From an uncultured Saccharophagus sp. (GTDB taxonomy: Bacteria > Pseudomonadota > Gammaproteobacteria > Pseudomonadales > Cellvibrionaceae), in NCBI GenBank assembly GCA_937920545.1, contig CAKZUG010000002.1:62001-126000 (forward strand): a DNA stretch of 64,000 bases, read 5' to 3'. The translations under genes and the position numbers were made by a program. Of the stretch, positions 35,449 to 45,157 are shown piece by piece; position 1 is the first letter of the stretch; each line of letters opens with the position of its first letter. The notes under the pieces were generated by a model. That model had not been told where the DNA came from and ran no database searches. It saw nothing but the letters and a program-made list of their open reading frames with translations.

Positions 35449-36063
35449 ATGGCTGATTTTTCAACCGAGTTATTACAAGCACCTGTTATTATTGTTATTG
35501 GCGTTTTAATTATTATGGCCAGTATGCGTTTAGTGAATATCGTGTCGACACGTACATCGTTACCAGCCAATGTGATCTATCTTATCAAAGCGGCCATCCG
35601 CTGGAGCGTGATAGTCGTAGTGCTATCGTTGTTGTTAGCGCTATTTGGGATGTCGATTAAAGCATTGTGGGCGGCGTTATTATCGGTTGCCGTTTTAGTG
35701 GCTGTTGCCTTTTTTGCGGGTTGGAGCGTGTTAAGTAATATGCTCTGCTCATTACTGCTGCTGCTGTTTTCGCGCGTACGCATTGGCGATATTGTTGAGC
35801 TAAAAGAAACCAAGCACGCTGATGCGGGTGTGCGCGGTAAGATTATTGATATTAATTTGTTTTTTGTCACCTTGGAAGAGCTTGAAATCGATGCGGCAGT
35901 ATCAAGCGCGGTGCCCACAATGCAAATCCCTTGTCATTTATTCTTTTTTAGGGTGGTACGTTGCTGGCCGGGTAATAATACTCAGCCCTTAAAAGCGGGC
36001 TTTAACCAGCCAGATAAAGATAAAACTCTCCATCAAGATGACACGCCTCATGCCACAAAATAA
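35449..36063 (+). CDS. small MscS-like mechanosensitive channel protein
   Basis: 204 residues. Three membrane helices (about 13-29, 48-65, 72-95) are followed by the MscS-type beta domain: GWSVLSNMLCSLLLLLFSRVRIGDIVEL, with GVRGKIIDINLFFVTLEE. The C-terminal vestibule domain of MscS is missing, so this is a minimal family member. The ATG at 35449 is preceded by GGGGAG. It overlaps the next gene by 26 bases. Confidence 0.8.
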   Translation: MADFSTELLQAPVIIVIGVLIIMASMRLVNIVSTRTSLPANVIYLIKAAIRWSVIVVVLSLLLALFGMSIKALWAALLSVAVLVAVAFFAGWSVLSNMLCSLLLLLFSRVRIGDIVELKETKHADAGVRGKIIDINLFFVTLEELEIDAAVSSAVPTMQIPCHLFFFRVVRCWPGNNTQPLKAGFNQPDKDKTLHQDDTPHATK

Positions 36064-36826
36064 CACTAGCCAAAGCGCCTTTGCCCCGTCATTGGATGAG
36101 TCGGTTTACCAGCCTATTGCGGCTCAACTGCCCGTATTGTTTGGTGAAGAGCACAATGCCACGATTTACGACGGCCGTAATGTACTCAAACTGATTAACG
36201 TTAACCAGCAAACTTGCGTTGTAAAATCGTTTAAAGAATTGGGCGTATTACGTCGCATAATTTATACCTATTTGCGAGCTTCTAAGGCGCAGCGTTCATT
36301 TGAACACGCATGCGAGTTGGCTAAGCGCGGTGTGGGTACGCCAGAACCTATTGGCTACATTGCCTTTTTTGCGCAGGGTTTAATTAAACAGAGTTATTAT
36401 ATTTCTGCACATGTCGATTACGATTTTGAGTTCCGCGATTTACTCACCTCACCGCCAAGTGATTTAAATGCAGTACTCGATGCCTGCGCTTTGTTTGTGA
36501 CCGAGCTACATCAAAAGGGTGTACTTCATGCTGACCTCAGCTTGGGCAATGTATTGGTCAAGCGTCAGCCTACAGGGTATGAGTTTTATCTTGTCGACGT
36601 TAACCGTATGCAGTTTAGAACACTGACTCACAGTGAAAAAGTCGAAAACTTAACACGTTTGCTAGTACAAAAAGAAATTCGCGAGCGATTTTGTACGTAT
36701 TATGCCCAGCATAACCAGCTCGATGCTGTTGATTTGCTCGCTGAAGTCAATAAGCATGTTGAGGCGTTCTACAGTTTTAGACGTAAAAAAACAGCGCTTA
36801 AAAAATTACTAGGGCTTAAAAAATGA
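36038..36826 (+). CDS. lipopolysaccharide kinase-like protein (WaaP/Kdo kinase family)
   Basis: 262 residues with a protein-kinase-like fold. Candidate residues are Lys63 (VVKSF), Glu90 (SFEHA), catalytic Asp166 (HADLSLGN) and metal Asp187 (LVDVNR), matching the eukaryotic-like set in WaaP/KdkA enzymes that phosphorylate sugars of the LPS core. It overlaps the MscS-like gene at its start and the next gene by 4 bases at its end, so the three are translated together. Its sugar acceptor is unknown. Confidence 0.8.
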   Translation: MTRLMPQNNTSQSAFAPSLDESVYQPIAAQLPVLFGEEHNATIYDGRNVLKLINVNQQTCVVKSFKELGVLRRIIYTYLRASKAQRSFEHACELAKRGVGTPEPIGYIAFFAQGLIKQSYYISAHVDYDFEFRDLLTSPPSDLNAVLDACALFVTELHQKGVLHADLSLGNVLVKRQPTGYEFYLVDVNRMQFRTLTHSEKVENLTRLLVQKEIRERFCTYYAQHNQLDAVDLLAEVNKHVEAFYSFRRKKTALKKLLGLKK

Positions 36827-38118
36827 AGCCACCTTTTAAGTGGGATCACCTGTCAGATCAGCCGCATGTTATTTCAGATAAAGCCTTCAAAAACAGCTTG
36901 AAAAAGCAAGGTATCCCCCATTATTTAAAAAGTTTTATCGTGGCGTTAATCACACTGCCTGTTGTTTTGTTTGCTATGTTGTTTTTTCGCCCAAAAAAAA
37001 CAGCGCTTACAGGAGCCGATTTTATAGGGTTGTGTGTTAATCAGGATAAATTACCCGAGCTAGCGCCGGGTTTAATCTCCCAGTTGGGTGTGAAAAAAAT
37101 TCTAGTACGTATCCCGCTGTGGGATTGCGATAATATTGATCATTATAAAGCGTTTTGCCAAAGCCTTGGTGATGTCGACATTGTTTTTTGTGTCTTGCAA
37201 GATAGAGAGCACGTGACCGATCACGCCATGCTTATTCGGCATATACATATTATATTTAACGCGTTACATGAATTCTCCTGTGAGTTTCAAATTGGGAACG
37301 CGACTAATAGGCTAAAGTGGGGGTGTATTTCGGTTGAGGAGTCGCTGCAGTTTTTTAGCGTGGTGAAAGCATATCGAGATGCGCACTTTAAAGATATTAA
37401 GCTTATTGGCTCATCGGTAATAGATTTCGAGCCAATATCGACTGTGCGCAGCGTGTTTCATTTATTTAATGCAAAAGCCGACGCTATGGCTGCGCTGTTA
37501 TACGTGGATAGGCGTGGTTCACCCGAGAGTACTCAGGGTTGGGTATTTGATCTTAAAAATAAAATCCGCTTTGTTTATACGGCAATGCGTTTAAGCCCCA
37601 AAACAGATAACACGCTATATATCACAGAGATAAACTGGCCGATCAAAGATCGCTTAGGTTATGCACCCGCTCAAGGTGATTGCACGGTAAGTGAAGACGA
37701 TGCCGCCATGTATCTTGTGCGTTCGTACCTGATTGCGTGGGCAACAGGCCAAATAGATACGGTATTTTGGCATCAGCTTATTGCGCCGGGTTATGGTTTA
37801 GTTGATCACCGTGAAGATATACGTTTTATGCCTGCGTTTTATGCTTTTAAAACACTTTATCGATTTTTAGGTTGCGCCCAGCTTGAGCAATATGAAGTGA
37901 GTGACAATGTGCATCAGTATGTGTTTTTGGATAAACAGTTTAATCAGCATATTTATGTTACTTGGCGTTACCGCGTGACTGATGATATTCATTATGAGTG
38001 TATCAGTGAAAACAGTAAACTCTATGATTTACTTGGGCAGCCGATCTTACAGTGCGGTGCTTTGCAGATAACGGGTAAGCCAATATACGAAATTGTGTGT
38101 TTGAATAAATCACATTAA
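36823..38118 (+). CDS. membrane-anchored TIM-barrel (glycosidase-like) protein
   Basis: 431 residues. A single membrane helix (about 37-55) precedes a predicted (beta/alpha)8 domain. It has strand ends typical of clan-A glycosidases: KILVRIPLWDC, FQIGNATNR (155-163) and LYITEINWP (266-273). Glu269 fits the nucleophile position. Where active enzymes show G-N-E, this protein has G-N-A (Ala160), so the acid/base glutamate seems lost. It may be a binding protein or use another residue. The family is not securely recognised. Confidence 0.6.
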   Translation: MKPPFKWDHLSDQPHVISDKAFKNSLKKQGIPHYLKSFIVALITLPVVLFAMLFFRPKKTALTGADFIGLCVNQDKLPELAPGLISQLGVKKILVRIPLWDCDNIDHYKAFCQSLGDVDIVFCVLQDREHVTDHAMLIRHIHIIFNALHEFSCEFQIGNATNRLKWGCISVEESLQFFSVVKAYRDAHFKDIKLIGSSVIDFEPISTVRSVFHLFNAKADAMAALLYVDRRGSPESTQGWVFDLKNKIRFVYTAMRLSPKTDNTLYITEINWPIKDRLGYAPAQGDCTVSEDDAAMYLVRSYLIAWATGQIDTVFWHQLIAPGYGLVDHREDIRFMPAFYAFKTLYRFLGCAQLEQYEVSDNVHQYVFLDKQFNQHIYVTWRYRVTDDIHYECISENSKLYDLLGQPILQCGALQITGKPIYEIVCLNKSH

Positions 38119-38309
38119 TTATTCTATTTGCTATCTTTAGCGTAGTTGATTTCTTTGAGGCGCATGAAAAAGCAGTAAAATGATCAAAAATGCACTAAAT
38201 AACAATGTTTGACTCAATAAATGGACATTGCTAAGCTTGCCTTGTTAATTTGGTGCTCAAAATAAAACTAATACAATCAAATTCATTCAAATACCATGGG
38301 AATAACAAT

Positions 38310-39077
38310 ATGAATAAAACTATTTTGGCAGGAGCCATCGCACTTTTAGCCTCTACCTCCGTACTTGCACAAGATGATAGCTTTCGTGTAGAGCTTGATG
38401 CTGGATACGCTAACGGCGACAGAAGTACTGCCGATTATGATGTGACAAACGTCCAAGCAACTTTTTATCATTCTGATGTTAAGTTACAAGGCCCTTATCT
38501 TGAATCGGCTTTCTTAAGCCAAGTGAGCTTTTTAACGTTAGGGTATTTGTCAGAAGATACCGCTGCCAATCGTGGTGAATCAGCCAATATCGGTGGGCGT
38601 TTTATTTCTGAAAAAGGTGTCGTTTTTGATGCGTCTTATACCAACTTAGATAGTGGCGAGAGCGTTAGATCATTGAGTTTGGGTAAGTATATTGATAAAA
38701 AATCATTATTGTTATTTAACGCAACGTTTGGTGATGACTCTGATAACCAGACAGTAAGCGTCAACTACCACACTGTTTCTACTATAGATGATAATGACGT
38801 GAGTTATGACCTCAACGTTGCTGTGATTGACGATGAGCGTTTAGATAGCGGAAACGCTATGTTTATTACGGCTGGTATGGATTATTTCTTTTCAGATGCA
38901 CTTAGTGCGGGTGGATCGTTTGGTTCTGAGTTAAGCAATGGCAGTGATTTATCTACTTTAACAGTGCGTACTGATTACTTCTTTAACCCTAAGTTTAAAA
39001 TGGGCTTGAGCTACAGTGATACTGGTGGTGATATTAAAGAAGAATTACTAGGCTTTAACTTGCAAGGTCGTTTCTAG
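38310..39077 (+). CDS. putative outer-membrane beta-barrel (porin-like) protein
   Basis: 255 residues from the ATG at 38310. A signal peptide (MNKTILAGAIALLASTSVLA|QDD) is followed by alternating strands (VELDAGYANGD, QVSFLTLGYL, VSVNYHTVSTI, FKMGLSYSD) and a C-terminal strand GFNLQGRF ending in Phe, as needed for Bam-dependent insertion. No specific transport family is evident. Monocistronic, with a strong terminator after it. Confidence 0.7.
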   Translation: MNKTILAGAIALLASTSVLAQDDSFRVELDAGYANGDRSTADYDVTNVQATFYHSDVKLQGPYLESAFLSQVSFLTLGYLSEDTAANRGESANIGGRFISEKGVVFDASYTNLDSGESVRSLSLGKYIDKKSLLLFNATFGDDSDNQTVSVNYHTVSTIDDNDVSYDLNVAVIDDERLDSGNAMFITAGMDYFFSDALSAGGSFGSELSNGSDLSTLTVRTDYFFNPKFKMGLSYSDTGGDIKEELLGFNLQGRF

Positions 39078-39103
39078 GCGTTCAAGTATGTAAGTTCGAA
39101 GTG

Positions 39104-39131
39104 AAAAACCCGCTTTATGCGGGTTTTTTTT
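39104..39131. terminator. bidirectional terminator
   Basis: AAAACCCGC-TTTAT-GCGGGTTTT stem-loop with T-rich and A-rich flanks, between the convergent porin-like and symporter genes. Confidence 0.88.
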
Positions 39132-39193
39132 CGTCTGTCCTCTGTCGGTTGTACTCTGAAATTGATAAGAGTACATGCCATAAGCGACGTTTT

Positions 39194-40504
39194 TTATGTC
39201 TCTGCTTTTACGCTATTGGTTTCCCCTAATATATTTTGTTCTCCTTCTGACTTAGCGATAATAGTTGCGCAGCAACTATCACTAAAAATATTGACCGCTG
39301 TGCGCGCCATATCCAGAAGCCTGTCAGTAATTAACAGTAATCCAATCCCTTCAAGCGGTAAACCAATGGCACTCAATATGACCGTAATGGCTACAAGGCT
39401 TGCCGAGGGTACACCTGCTACACCAATCGAGGTGAGTAATGCTACCGCGACAATAGTAAATTGCACGCCAAGTGTTAGCTCTAGACCATATGCTTGCGCG
39501 ATAAACATAGCGGCAACACATTCGTATAATGCTGTGCCGTCCATATTGACGGTTGCGCCTAATGGTAAAACAAATGAGCAAGTACGCTTAGAAACGCGGG
39601 CATTTTTTTCCATGCAGTCCATGGTAATCGGCAGTGTGCCTGCCGACGACGCGGTAGAAAAGCCGGTTAACAGCGCGGGTGCCATTGCGCGAACTTGTCT
39701 GTAAGGGTTGCGTACTTTACCCAGCGTGCGTAACAGAATAGGCATGGCCACAAAAGCATGCAGCAATAATGCAATCACTACCGTTAAAAAGAATGCCAGC
39801 ATATTTTGTAAAATTTCAATACCTGCATTCGCAATCGTCACGGTGACCAAGCCAAACACACCAAAGGGAGCCAGTTTCATAATAAGATGCGTCATGTGCA
39901 TCATCACATCAAACACGCCTTGCCAAAACTGCCGCAGTGTTTGGCTTAACGCGGTATCGATGCGCAGCATAAAAAAGCCAAATAAAATACCAAATGTAAT
40001 CAAGCCAAGCATTTGGCCGTCGGCGGCCGCTTCAAAAAGGTTGGGTGGCACCATGCGTAAAAAAATACTGGCAAAATCACCTGCGCCTTTCCCCTCGACT
40101 TTTTCAAGCTGTTGGTTAACGGATTCAGAACTGCTTAAATTAAATGCTTCGCGTGCAGGTTCACCGTTTATTTCGCCGGGTGTCATGGCGTTAACAACGG
40201 TTAAGCCAATTAAAATAGCAATCGTGCTACTCAGTAGATAAAAGCCGAGAGTTTTTGCGCCCATGCGTCCAACAGCATCACCTTTACCCATACTGGCAAC
40301 ACCGCAAATAATGGATGATACAATAAGCGGGATAATGATCATTTTTAGCGCATTCAGAAAAAATGTTCCCACAAAGCTGCATAGCGATAAGATATAGGCG
40401 GGTACACCAGCTTCAGTGCCAACATTGTTTAGCGTCGCGCCAACACCAAGAGCCAGCACAATAGAAATAAGAATTTGTATATAAAGTGGAGGTGATTTAA
40501 TCAT
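39194..40504 (-). CDS. dicarboxylate/amino acid:cation symporter (DAACS family)
   Basis: 436-residue inner-membrane secondary transporter. Family signatures are MIIIPLIVSSIICGVASM, the serine-rich hairpin TGFSTASSAGTLPIT, the substrate/cation loop PLGATVNMDGTALYE, and the C-terminal TDRLLDMARTAVNIFSDSCCATIIAKSEGE. These place it with DctA/GltP-type carriers. The Arg in DMARTAVN suggests acidic substrates (glutamate or C4-dicarboxylates). Monocistronic. Confidence 0.9.
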   Translation of the reverse strand: MIKSPPLYIQILISIVLALGVGATLNNVGTEAGVPAYILSLCSFVGTFFLNALKMIIIPLIVSSIICGVASMGKGDAVGRMGAKTLGFYLLSSTIAILIGLTVVNAMTPGEINGEPAREAFNLSSSESVNQQLEKVEGKGAGDFASIFLRMVPPNLFEAAADGQMLGLITFGILFGFFMLRIDTALSQTLRQFWQGVFDVMMHMTHLIMKLAPFGVFGLVTVTIANAGIEILQNMLAFFLTVVIALLLHAFVAMPILLRTLGKVRNPYRQVRAMAPALLTGFSTASSAGTLPITMDCMEKNARVSKRTCSFVLPLGATVNMDGTALYECVAAMFIAQAYGLELTLGVQFTIVAVALLTSIGVAGVPSASLVAITVILSAIGLPLEGIGLLLITDRLLDMARTAVNIFSDSCCATIIAKSEGEQNILGETNSVKAET

Positions 40505-40634
40505 AGTAAGCCTATTATGCTGTTAACCCAAAAGAAGCTAACACGTTATTTTTTATTAAATTACGGTTTAATAATGCGAATATACATGTGACTGTTACAA
40601 TAATAGAGCCATATCTATGTTTAAGTAAATCACT

Positions 40635-41525
40635 ATGAAAACACATACATCCCGCCCACGTAAAAAACCTTCATTGCTGAAGGGGTATATATCGCTGATG
40701 CGTTTAAATAAGCCGATAGGTATTTACCTCGTTATGTGGCCCGCTTTATGGGGCTTATGGTTGGCTTCGGACCTCTTGCCTGATATTAAATTGATTGTCA
40801 TCTTCATTGTAGGTGCTGTTGTTATGCGCTCGGCAGGATGTGTTATTAATGATTATGCCGATAGAAAAATTGATGGCCGCGTAAAGCGCACGGCTATGCG
40901 GCCCATCGCAGCAGGGGTGATTTCATCTTCAGAAGCGTTAGTACTGTTTGGATTGTTACTTATTATCGGATTAATGCTGGTACTCCTGACGAATATGCAA
41001 ACGGTCATGTGGTCTTTTGGCGCGGTCATACTCGCGACTATATACCCCTTTATGAAGCGTTACACTCATATGCCCCAGTTATTTTTAGGCGCGGCTTTTG
41101 CCTGGGCTATACCAATGGCGTTTACGGCTCAGTCAGAATCACTGCCGCCAGCGTTATGGTTGGTGTATACCGCCGTGGTTTTATGGGCAGTAACGTACGA
41201 CACTTTTTATGCGATGGTAGATCGTGATGATGATCTTAAAATCGGAGTCAAGTCGACCGCTATATTGTTTGGTGATGCCGATAAAATAATGACAGCATGT
41301 TTACAGCTCTTAACTCTTTTGGCTTTAGCTTTGGCTGGCGAGCGGTTTGAGTTGGGTTTAATGTATAAGTGTGCGCTGCTTATTGTGTCGCTCTTGTTTA
41401 TATACCAGCAATACCTGATTAAAGATCGCGACCCTCATAAGTGCTTTCAGGCGTTTCTCAATAATAATTGGGTCGGTATGGTTATCTTTTTAGGTATTGT
41501 GCTCGATAAATTAGAGCTTATTTAG
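40635..41525 (+). CDS. ubiA: 4-hydroxybenzoate octaprenyltransferase UbiA
   Basis: Inner-membrane prenyltransferase of ubiquinone synthesis that attaches a polyprenyl chain to 4-hydroxybenzoate. 296 residues with about nine helices. The two Asp-rich motifs that bind Mg-diphosphate are NDYADRKIDGRVKRTAMRP and YDTFYAMVDRDDDLKIGVKSTA. No ubiC precedes it here. ubiA directly before phoB is also seen in Pseudomonas-type genomes. Confidence 0.95.
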   Translation: MKTHTSRPRKKPSLLKGYISLMRLNKPIGIYLVMWPALWGLWLASDLLPDIKLIVIFIVGAVVMRSAGCVINDYADRKIDGRVKRTAMRPIAAGVISSSEALVLFGLLLIIGLMLVLLTNMQTVMWSFGAVILATIYPFMKRYTHMPQLFLGAAFAWAIPMAFTAQSESLPPALWLVYTAVVLWAVTYDTFYAMVDRDDDLKIGVKSTAILFGDADKIMTACLQLLTLLALALAGERFELGLMYKCALLIVSLLFIYQQYLIKDRDPHKCFQAFLNNNWVGMVIFLGIVLDKLELI

Positions 41526-41572
41526 CCGTAATATACCGGCCCTCTCACACTGCTCGCTTGCAAATATCCGCA

Positions 41573-41590
41573 CTGTCATAAAAGCGTCAT
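41573..41590 (+). promoter_or_regulatory. Pho box of phoB-phoR
   Basis: CTGTCAT-AAAA-GCGTCAT: one consensus heptamer and one 5/7 match, spaced by four A, about 55 bases before the phoB start. It implies autoregulation of the phosphate two-component system. Confidence 0.85.
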
Positions 41591-41644
41591 ACACATCGTG
41601 AATACTCAGGCTTCACATTATTCTATATTTAGGTTCCAGAGATT

Positions 41645-42346
41645 ATGAACGGCAAAACCATCTTAGTGGTAGACGATGAACAGTCCATACGCGATATGCT
41701 ACGTTTGGCATTAGAAATGGCTGACTTTAACGTAATAGAAGCCGATAACGCCCAGACGGCACATTCTGTTATTGTGGATACGCCCCCTCATCTTATTTTA
41801 CTCGATTGGATGATGCCTGGGACTAGCGGTATTGAACTGGCTAGACGCCTAAAAAAAGATGACGTCACGTGTGATATCCCTATTATTATGCTCACCGCTA
41901 AAGGCGAAGAAGACAATAAAATACAAGGGTTAGAAATAGGCGCAGATGATTATATTACCAAACCGTTTTCGCCCCGTGAGTTACTTGCTAGGCTCAAAGC
42001 GGTTTTGCGTAGAACAGTGGTGAACGCTGAGACCAAACCTATAGAAGTCGATCAGCTCTGCCTGAACCCGCAAAGTCACCGTGTGACAATTGATGCGCAA
42101 CCGATACAAATTGGCCCAACAGAATACCGCCTGCTAGAATTCTTCCTCACCCATCAAGATAGAGTATATAATCGCGGTCAATTACTTGATCATGTCTGGG
42201 GCGGTAATGTGTATGTTGAGGAGCGCACGGTAGACGTACATATTCGACGTTTACGAAAGGCGCTCACGATTAACAACCACGATAAGCTTATCCAGACAGT
42301 CAGGGGGGCGGGTTACCGTTTTTCAGCGCAAGATTCGCAGCTTTAA
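41645..42346 (+). CDS. phoB: phosphate regulon response regulator PhoB
   Basis: 233 residues. The receiver domain has DDE10-12, phospho-acceptor Asp54 (LLDWMMPG), Thr84 and Lys107 (TKPFSPRELLARLKAVLRR). The C-terminal winged helix has VYNRGQLLDHVWGGNVYVEERTVDVHIRRLRKAL and ends QTVRGAGYRFS. It should bind the Pho boxes described in this window. A Pho box lies upstream and phoR begins 49 bases downstream. Confidence 0.94.
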   Translation: MNGKTILVVDDEQSIRDMLRLALEMADFNVIEADNAQTAHSVIVDTPPHLILLDWMMPGTSGIELARRLKKDDVTCDIPIIMLTAKGEEDNKIQGLEIGADDYITKPFSPRELLARLKAVLRRTVVNAETKPIEVDQLCLNPQSHRVTIDAQPIQIGPTEYRLLEFFLTHQDRVYNRGQLLDHVWGGNVYVEERTVDVHIRRLRKALTINNHDKLIQTVRGAGYRFSAQDSQL

Positions 42347-42395
42347 ACATATATTAACCCTTATTCACTCAATCATCACAATAGATTAGAATTAT

Positions 42396-43703
42396 ATGAT
42401 TCAAAAAGGGTTACGTGTTGAGCTCAGTATATTGGCAGTATCTGTGGTGGGCGCGCTCATTATTGGGCTAGCAACAGGGTATACACACCTTTTGCTTATT
42501 GCCGTGCTAGCGGTTTATATTGCCTATTTATTAAAAAGCCTAGCCACACTTGAGCGCTGGGTGGTGGCAGCCCGAGACAAAAGCATTAAAAGTAATCCGC
42601 TGGGTGGTGTGCACGGTGAAATTATCGAAGATATTGTTTCGCTCGCCAAACGTTACCGTAATGATAAGCGTAGGCTACAAGCTCTTATTTTACGTATTCA
42701 AGATATGGCCAGCGCGCTCAGCAATGGTGTTGTGCTTATCGATAAAGATGGCAATATTGAGTGGTGGAATCAGCCCGCTAAGGGACTTTTGGGTTTTAAG
42801 CCAGTGGACCGAGGGCATAAACTCACCAATATTATCCGCCATCCTAGTTTTGTGCAGTATTTCGAGCAGCAGCAATATGGTAAGCCACTCAAACTGAAAG
42901 GGGCTCGCCGTGTAAATCAGCATATTCAATTTAACATTTACTTTTTTGGGCGAGGTGAACGTTTAGTCACTCTCACGGATGTATCACGCATGGTGATGCT
43001 TGAAGATATGCGCCGTGACTTTATTGCTAATGTTTCGCATGAAATGCGTACGCCGCTTACCGTTATTCGCGGTTACCTAGAAACGCTCAATAACTTTGAC
43101 GAAGTCCCACAAAAAGTATGGAAAAAAGCCATGGGTTCCATGGAGCAGCAATGCAGCCGTATGACGGCATTGGTCAATGATTTAATTACGTTAAGTGAAT
43201 TAGAAACCGCGCAAACAGAGCATAAAAAGCAGCCAGTCAATGTGTATCAATTGCTTAACAATATTATCAATGATGCCAAAGCTATTACATCGTCTGGGTT
43301 ACATCAATTGAAGGTCGATGCTGATGAGTATTTAACCATTAAAGGTAATGAGAAAGAGCTTCATAGCGCGGTGTCGAATCTTGTGATTAATGCAGTCAAG
43401 TACTCCCCTTTGGGGGGAGACATCACAGCCAGTGCCGCCATAGTGCAAAACGAAGTCGTGATTCAAGTCACCGATACTGGGCCGGGTATTGATGCCAAGC
43501 ATTTACCCCGTTTAACCGAGCGTTTCTACCGAGTAGACGATAGTCGAAACAGTCAAACAGGTGGAACGGGCTTGGGTTTAGCTATTGTGAAGCATGTGCT
43601 TCTACGTCATGATGGGGAGCTTAAAATAAGCAGCAAGATAGGTGTAGGCAGTACATTTAGTTGTTTGTTTTCGGCTGACTGCTTGGTTAGCTCGAAAACT
43701 TAA
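42396..43703 (+). CDS. phoR: phosphate regulon sensor histidine kinase PhoR
   Basis: 435 residues. Two N-terminal membrane helices (about 8-26 and 31-46) have almost no periplasmic loop, as in PhoR, which senses through the Pst-PhoU complex. A PAS domain (about 95-200) is followed by HisKA with the phospho-acceptor His215 (ANVSHEMRTPLTVIRGYLETL) and by HATPase motifs NLVINAVKYSP, DTGPGI and GGTGLGLAIVKHVLLRH. Same transcript as phoB. Confidence 0.94.
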   Translation: MIQKGLRVELSILAVSVVGALIIGLATGYTHLLLIAVLAVYIAYLLKSLATLERWVVAARDKSIKSNPLGGVHGEIIEDIVSLAKRYRNDKRRLQALILRIQDMASALSNGVVLIDKDGNIEWWNQPAKGLLGFKPVDRGHKLTNIIRHPSFVQYFEQQQYGKPLKLKGARRVNQHIQFNIYFFGRGERLVTLTDVSRMVMLEDMRRDFIANVSHEMRTPLTVIRGYLETLNNFDEVPQKVWKKAMGSMEQQCSRMTALVNDLITLSELETAQTEHKKQPVNVYQLLNNIINDAKAITSSGLHQLKVDADEYLTIKGNEKELHSAVSNLVINAVKYSPLGGDITASAAIVQNEVVIQVTDTGPGIDAKHLPRLTERFYRVDDSRNSQTGGTGLGLAIVKHVLLRHDGELKISSKIGVGSTFSCLFSADCLVSSKT

Positions 43704-43950
43704 TGCGCTTCGATATATTTTTAGTGATGAATGGATGCATGTATATAAAAACGCCATAAGTATATTTTTATTATTAGCTTTTACATGAATCAATTAATCA
43801 CACTTGGCTGCTGGCGCGTAATCGTTAAAGTGAATCATGCCTCATCCATGTATCTATTTCTGTATAGATCACACATCCCATTTTGTTACTTAAGATACAG
43901 GTGGCGCGATGTTTGACGCATTCCTATAACCCCTTAATTAGGTAAACCTT

Positions 43951-45144
43951 GTGACTGAGCGTGTTTATCAATCTCGTTTTATTTCTTCTATTAATGATAT
44001 TTGCCCTAAAAAATGGGATGCGTTATTTGACACCGCTTACCCTTTTTTAAAACACGCATTTTTGCTTAGCTTAGAAAATACAGGTTGTACCACACAGGCT
44101 TCAGGCTGGCTGCCCTGTCATTGTCTTATTGAGTACGGTGACAGCCTGGTGGGTGCATGTATTCTTTATCAAAAAACGCATTCTTATGGTGAATATGTTT
44201 TCGATCATGGCTGGGCTGATGCGTATTATCGCAATGGCTACGAATATTACCCCAAGTTAGTGAGTGCGATTCCTTTTACCCCTGCAACCGGGCCGCGATT
44301 ATCGGTGAACCCTGATTACGATAATGAGCAAATTGTTTTACTGCTAGAAGATGCCATACAGACATGTGTAGATGAAGCGCAAATCAGTTCTGTGCATGTG
44401 CTTTTCCCTGATGCCCAGTCAAGTACATTGTTACATCGTCTGGATTCGTCTTTACTATGGCAAAAGCGCATAGGTTGCCAGTTTCATTGGTTTAACGAAG
44501 GTTTCGCGAGTTTTGATGATTTTCTAGCGAGTTTTAGCTCTAGAAAGCGTAAAAACATAAAGAAAGAGCGTCAAAAAGTAGCTCAGTATGGTTTTAATAT
44601 TATTGTTAAGACTGCCAATGACATCACGCAGGATCAGTGGCAAGATTTTTATGTGCTTTACAATCAGACATACCTGAAGCGTAGTCATCGTCATGGCTAT
44701 TTAACATCGGCATTTTTTGAATCGTTGACACAAAATTTAGGTGACAATGTCGCCATGTGTCAAGTGTGGCGCGATCAAACGATGATTGCAGCTGCACTTT
44801 ACTTTAACGATAATGAAACGTTATACGGGCGTTATTGGGGCGCGATTGAAGAGATACCAGGTTTGCATTTTGAGGCATGCTATTACCAAGGTATCGAATA
44901 CGCGATAACTAAAAAGTTAAAGCGTTTCGACCCTGGCGCGCAAGGTGAGCATAAAATTCAACGCGGTTTTACACCGATCCAAACAACGTCGTTGCATTAC
45001 ATTGCTCATCATGATTTTAGCCAAGCTATCTCTCAGTTTTTAGGGCAAGAAGCAAAGCAGACACAAAATTACATTGCTGATGCACGCACATACTTACCAT
45101 TTAAAGACGGAAGTAAGCTCAAGCCTATAGATGTTTTAAACTAA
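43951..45144 (+). CDS. FemAB-like GNAT-fold protein (PF04339 type)
   Basis: 397 residues, starting with GTG at 43951. It matches the family often annotated as peptidoglycan biosynthesis protein or GNAT acyltransferase: PKKWDALFDTAYPFLKHAFLLSLENTGC near the N-terminus, the central SSRKRKNIKKERQKV, and FYVLYNQTYLKRSHRHGYLT and HFEACYYQGIEYAI...KRFDPGAQGEHKIQRGF near the C-terminus. It is cytoplasmic. Substrate unknown. It follows phoR by about 250 bases and is probably a separate unit. Confidence 0.82.
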   Translation: MTERVYQSRFISSINDICPKKWDALFDTAYPFLKHAFLLSLENTGCTTQASGWLPCHCLIEYGDSLVGACILYQKTHSYGEYVFDHGWADAYYRNGYEYYPKLVSAIPFTPATGPRLSVNPDYDNEQIVLLLEDAIQTCVDEAQISSVHVLFPDAQSSTLLHRLDSSLLWQKRIGCQFHWFNEGFASFDDFLASFSSRKRKNIKKERQKVAQYGFNIIVKTANDITQDQWQDFYVLYNQTYLKRSHRHGYLTSAFFESLTQNLGDNVAMCQVWRDQTMIAAALYFNDNETLYGRYWGAIEEIPGLHFEACYYQGIEYAITKKLKRFDPGAQGEHKIQRGFTPIQTTSLHYIAHHDFSQAISQFLGQEAKQTQNYIADARTYLPFKDGSKLKPIDVLN

Positions 45145-45157
45145 TGTCTTTTCATTG

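Noticed and set aside
39708-40241. Long plus-strand ORF of 177 codons
   Set aside because: It is antisense to the symporter gene, whose protein is clearly recognisable. The antisense product has no domain pattern.
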